Of a stretch of 64,000 bases of DNA, positions 61,889 through 64,000 are shown one piece after another. The stretch comes from Maribacter_C sp047345145. Lineage in GTDB: Bacteria; Bacteroidota; Bacteroidia; Flavobacteriales; Flavobacteriaceae. Each line of letters begins with the position of its first letter. The stretch's first letter is position 1. The DNA is taken from assembly GCF_047345145.1 (NCBI RefSeq), contig NZ_JBLFER010000002.1, positions 372,001 through 436,000 on the forward strand, in the 5' to 3' direction. Below the pieces are notes generated by a model. The model ran no database searches. It was not told the origin of the DNA and was given only the letters and a program-made list of their open reading frames with translations. The translations under genes and the position numbers were made by a program.

Positions 61889-63130
61889 ATGAGTTATATT
61901 AAAATTCCTACATTTTTTCTTTTATTCTTTATAATCATTAATGGTTGCTCCAAAGATGATGGCGAAATCGATTCAGATGTTTTGGCAACCATTCAAAGCC
62001 CACATATCATAGACGCATTACTTGAGCAAAAGGACAATTTTGGAGGTCAAATCGACAAGAATGATATTGAATCACTTACAGAGTTAAAACTTACATTAAA
62101 TGTGAACAAGCTTTCTAAAGAAAATTGTCAGTGGCAATTTGATTATAATTTAGAAGAGAATAATTTACTGGAAGGTTTGGAACAGTTTAAAAGCTTAAAA
62201 AAATTAGTACTTGTTATTCGTCCGAATCTATCCGAAGACAATACCAACTTTAATTATGAAAACTATAATGGTGGAACTTGTTTTAAAGAGGAGAATGAAC
62301 CTTTAAAAATCCTCATCGAGAAGCTAGAAAACCTTGAGGAATTATATGTGAGTTTTTATTATATAAACTATTCAAACGATATTAATTTTGAGGTGGCAAA
62401 CTGCCCGAAACTAAAAAAAATCGGAACCGCTAACCCTTTTGTTGGCATTGTGAACTATCCGACAGAGGAAACTATTACGATGGATAACTCGAATTTTTTA
62501 GAAGAAAATCCTTCATATGAAAAATTCGAACCATATGTTGGTAGTGACGAATCAGATGAGGCTAGCTTTATATTTTCATTGCTTTATAATACTCAATTGC
62601 ACCTTGAGAATTTATCGAATTTAGAATCGCTTCATCTTTTCCATTCACCATTAAGAGGAATAACAAAAAACAATAGCCCCAAACTGAAAAAACTTTTCTA
62701 TTTCAAAAAAAGAGGTGAACTAGGAACGGGTGGTTGGCTTTTCGACCCAGCGTTATTAGATATTGAGGAATTTTATTTTGATTATCAATACTATTCCCCT
62801 TTCCCGTCGTATGATCCTCAAACTTTAGATTTATCTGGTTTTTCAAAACTTAATAAGTTGTACTACAAATTTTGGTTTCCAGGAGGTGAACGAAATTCAG
62901 TGCCGCCTGGTTCTAAACTTCGCGTACAAAATGGAACTAATATGCAGAACAATTTAGAAATCACTGTTGACTTTGAAAAATATGGAAGTGCTTTTCAGCA
63001 AGGTGATCCGAAAAGATTTGTTTTTTGTTTAGATGAGGACATAACAGAAGAATTTAAGAATAACAATATTACAGTTAAGTCTGTAAACGGAGTTGAAGGT
63101 TTTGAAGCACTAACCTCTAGTTGTGAGTGA
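61889..63130 (+). CDS. lipoprotein with irregular leucine-rich-repeat-like segments
   Basis: ATG 61889 (MSYIKIPTFFLLFFIIINGC, Cys at 20) gives a lipoprotein of 413 residues; ATGs at 61844 and 61868 in frame would add a charged, unhelpful leader. The mature part carries irregular LRR-like units: LTELKLTLNVNKL, LEQFKSLKKLVLVI, IEKLENLEELYVSFY, LENLSNLESLHLFH, NSPKLKKLFYFK and LDLSGFSKLNKLYYKFW. Spacing varies from about 30 to 60 residues, unlike canonical 23-residue LRRs. Surface- or periplasm-facing binding is plausible; function unknown. It lies at the edge of the polysaccharide locus before a glycosyltransferase. Confidence 0.75.
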   Translation: MSYIKIPTFFLLFFIIINGCSKDDGEIDSDVLATIQSPHIIDALLEQKDNFGGQIDKNDIESLTELKLTLNVNKLSKENCQWQFDYNLEENNLLEGLEQFKSLKKLVLVIRPNLSEDNTNFNYENYNGGTCFKEENEPLKILIEKLENLEELYVSFYYINYSNDINFEVANCPKLKKIGTANPFVGIVNYPTEETITMDNSNFLEENPSYEKFEPYVGSDESDEASFIFSLLYNTQLHLENLSNLESLHLFHSPLRGITKNNSPKLKKLFYFKKRGELGTGGWLFDPALLDIEEFYFDYQYYSPFPSYDPQTLDLSGFSKLNKLYYKFWFPGGERNSVPPGSKLRVQNGTNMQNNLEITVDFEKYGSAFQQGDPKRFVFCLDEDITEEFKNNNITVKSVNGVEGFEALTSSCE

Positions 63131-63246
63131 TACGCTTACGTTAAAACCAAATTAGATTGAATCGTAAATTATTTTTTAATCTTTGATTTAGCGATTAAAC
63201 AATCAATCATGCCATTTTAATGACCCTTAGATTTCTAGTTTGGGTG

Positions 63247-63254
63247 TATCTTTG
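63247..63254 (+). promoter_or_regulatory. -7 promoter element of the glycosyltransferase gene
   Basis: TATCTTTG, exact TAnnTTTG, 29 bp before the likely TTG start at 63284. Confidence 0.5.
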
Positions 63255-63283
63255 GTATTTATAACCAAATTTGTGATTGCTAT

Positions 63284-64000
63284 TTGAAAACTCCAGTAAA
63301 AATTTGCCACCTAACAACCGTTCATGTTCGTTACGATACCCGAATTTTTGTCAAAGAATGTTGCGGTCTTGCTAAAAATGGATACGATGTTACTTTAATA
63401 GTCGCGGATGGACAAGGAGACGAAGAAAAGAATGGAGTAAAAATCGTAGATATTGGTAAGCCATCAGGAAGAATAAAACGAATATTAACGTACCACAAGA
63501 AGATTTTAAAGAGAGCATTAGAGGTAGACGCAGAAGTTTACCATTTTCACGACCCAGAACTGTTAAGAAGCGGTTCTCGTTTGATTAAGCTAGGCAAGAC
63601 TGTGGTTTATGACTCGCATGAAGATGTCCCGCGACAGGTACTCGATAAAGCTTATATACCAGCTCTTTTTAGAAAGCCTCTTTCCAGATTAATAGAACGT
63701 TTTGAGGATAGAATAGTTGCTAAACTAGCAGGAGTTGTTACAGTCACCCCGAATTTAGAAAATAGGTTTTTCAAAAATAATAGGAATGTAGTTCAAGTAC
63801 GTAATTTTCCACATCTTCAAGAATTTGAAACGAACGCTTCACAAAACATCACCAAAGAAAATGCAGTTTGCTATGTAGGGGCTATAACGAAGGTAAGAGG
63901 TATTTTGGGCATGGTCGATGCTATGCAATATCAGAATGACACCAAACTTTTATTAGGGGGTAAATTTGAAAACGAAGCCTTGCGAAATCAAACAACCTCA
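63284..64000 (+). CDS. glycosyltransferase family 4-like protein, N-terminal part (cut by window edge)
   Basis: The open frame from TTG 63284 to the window end gives 239 codons without stop; the start (M)KTPVKICHLTTVHVRYDTRIF matches GT-B fold GT4 enzymes of polysaccharide loci. Further GT4 features: FVKECCGLAKNGYDVTLIVADG, VYHFHDPELLRSGSRLIKLG, VVYDSHEDVPRQ and VVTVTPNLENRF (each cited in part). The second Rossmann domain begins near AVCYVGAITKVRGILGMV. No ATG start is available nearby. It would add a sugar to the lipid-linked O-unit. Confidence 0.88.
   Translation, partial: MKTPVKICHLTTVHVRYDTRIFVKECCGLAKNGYDVTLIVADGQGDEEKNGVKIVDIGKPSGRIKRILTYHKKILKRALEVDAEVYHFHDPELLRSGSRLIKLGKTVVYDSHEDVPRQVLDKAYIPALFRKPLSRLIERFEDRIVAKLAGVVTVTPNLENRFFKNNRNVVQVRNFPHLQEFETNASQNITKENAVCYVGAITKVRGILGMVDAMQYQNDTKLLLGGKFENEALRNQTTS

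Overview
The window reads as chromosomal DNA of a marine-type Flavobacteriaceae bacterium (Bacteroidota). Evidence: AT-rich DNA; TAnnTTTG promoter elements; giant adhesins with a type IX secretion (T9SS) type B C-terminal domain; PorP/SprF and OmpA partner proteins; and Bacteroidota housekeeping families (DUF4175, DUF4837, a GlnS/GltX pair). The genus cannot be told from sequence reading alone. I saw no tRNA, rRNA, CRISPR array, insertion sequence or prophage.

Layout. (1) 1-8449, minus strand: the N-terminal part of a DUF11/T9SS surface protein, a 1.47 kb gene-free stretch, then a PorP/SprF protein fused to two SPOR-like modules and its T9SS type B adhesin. (2) 8734-15761: glnS, a short Omp85 protein, an SPFH protein, gltX and an AlkB-type monooxygenase. 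(3) 15858-24469: DUF4175 protein, ybeY, mnmG, two small envelope proteins, a methyltransferase and an OmpH-like lipoprotein. Two perfect parS palindromes bracket mnmG, so this part may lie in the origin-proximal domain. (4) 24528-30568: DoxX-like protein, holB, pgk, an MltD-like transglycosylase and a DUF4837 lipoprotein. (5) 30629-44091, minus strand: two paralogous 55-56 aa membrane proteins, then a 12.5 kb operon of a 3030-residue adhesin, PorP/SprF and an OmpA/SPOR-like protein. (6) 44399-48892: tatA, an M23 peptidase, a GH3-family protein and a DUF6909-like protein. (7) 48896 to the end: a surface polysaccharide locus with a Wzz-like protein, rfbBACD (dTDP-L-rhamnose), WlbB/WlbA-like sugar enzymes, a Wzx flippase, a DUF4838 protein, O-antigen ligase and polymerase-like proteins, a methyltransferase, a lipoprotein with LRR-like segments and a truncated glycosyltransferase.

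The most interesting signal links regions 1 and 5. The same direct repeat (TGTTGTGA-like, period exactly 21 bp) sits upstream of three adhesin transcription units and of one small membrane-protein gene. It has the geometry of a LytTR-family binding site and would make these genes a regulon. The adhesin partners also share an approximately 85-residue SPOR-like module, once in the OmpA protein and twice in the fused PorP protein. Inside the giant adhesin, two HYR domains are each split by an inserted jelly-roll-like domain, and a 744-bp supermodule is tandemly duplicated with exact period. REPIN-like palindromes also occur and supply the last codons of two proteins.
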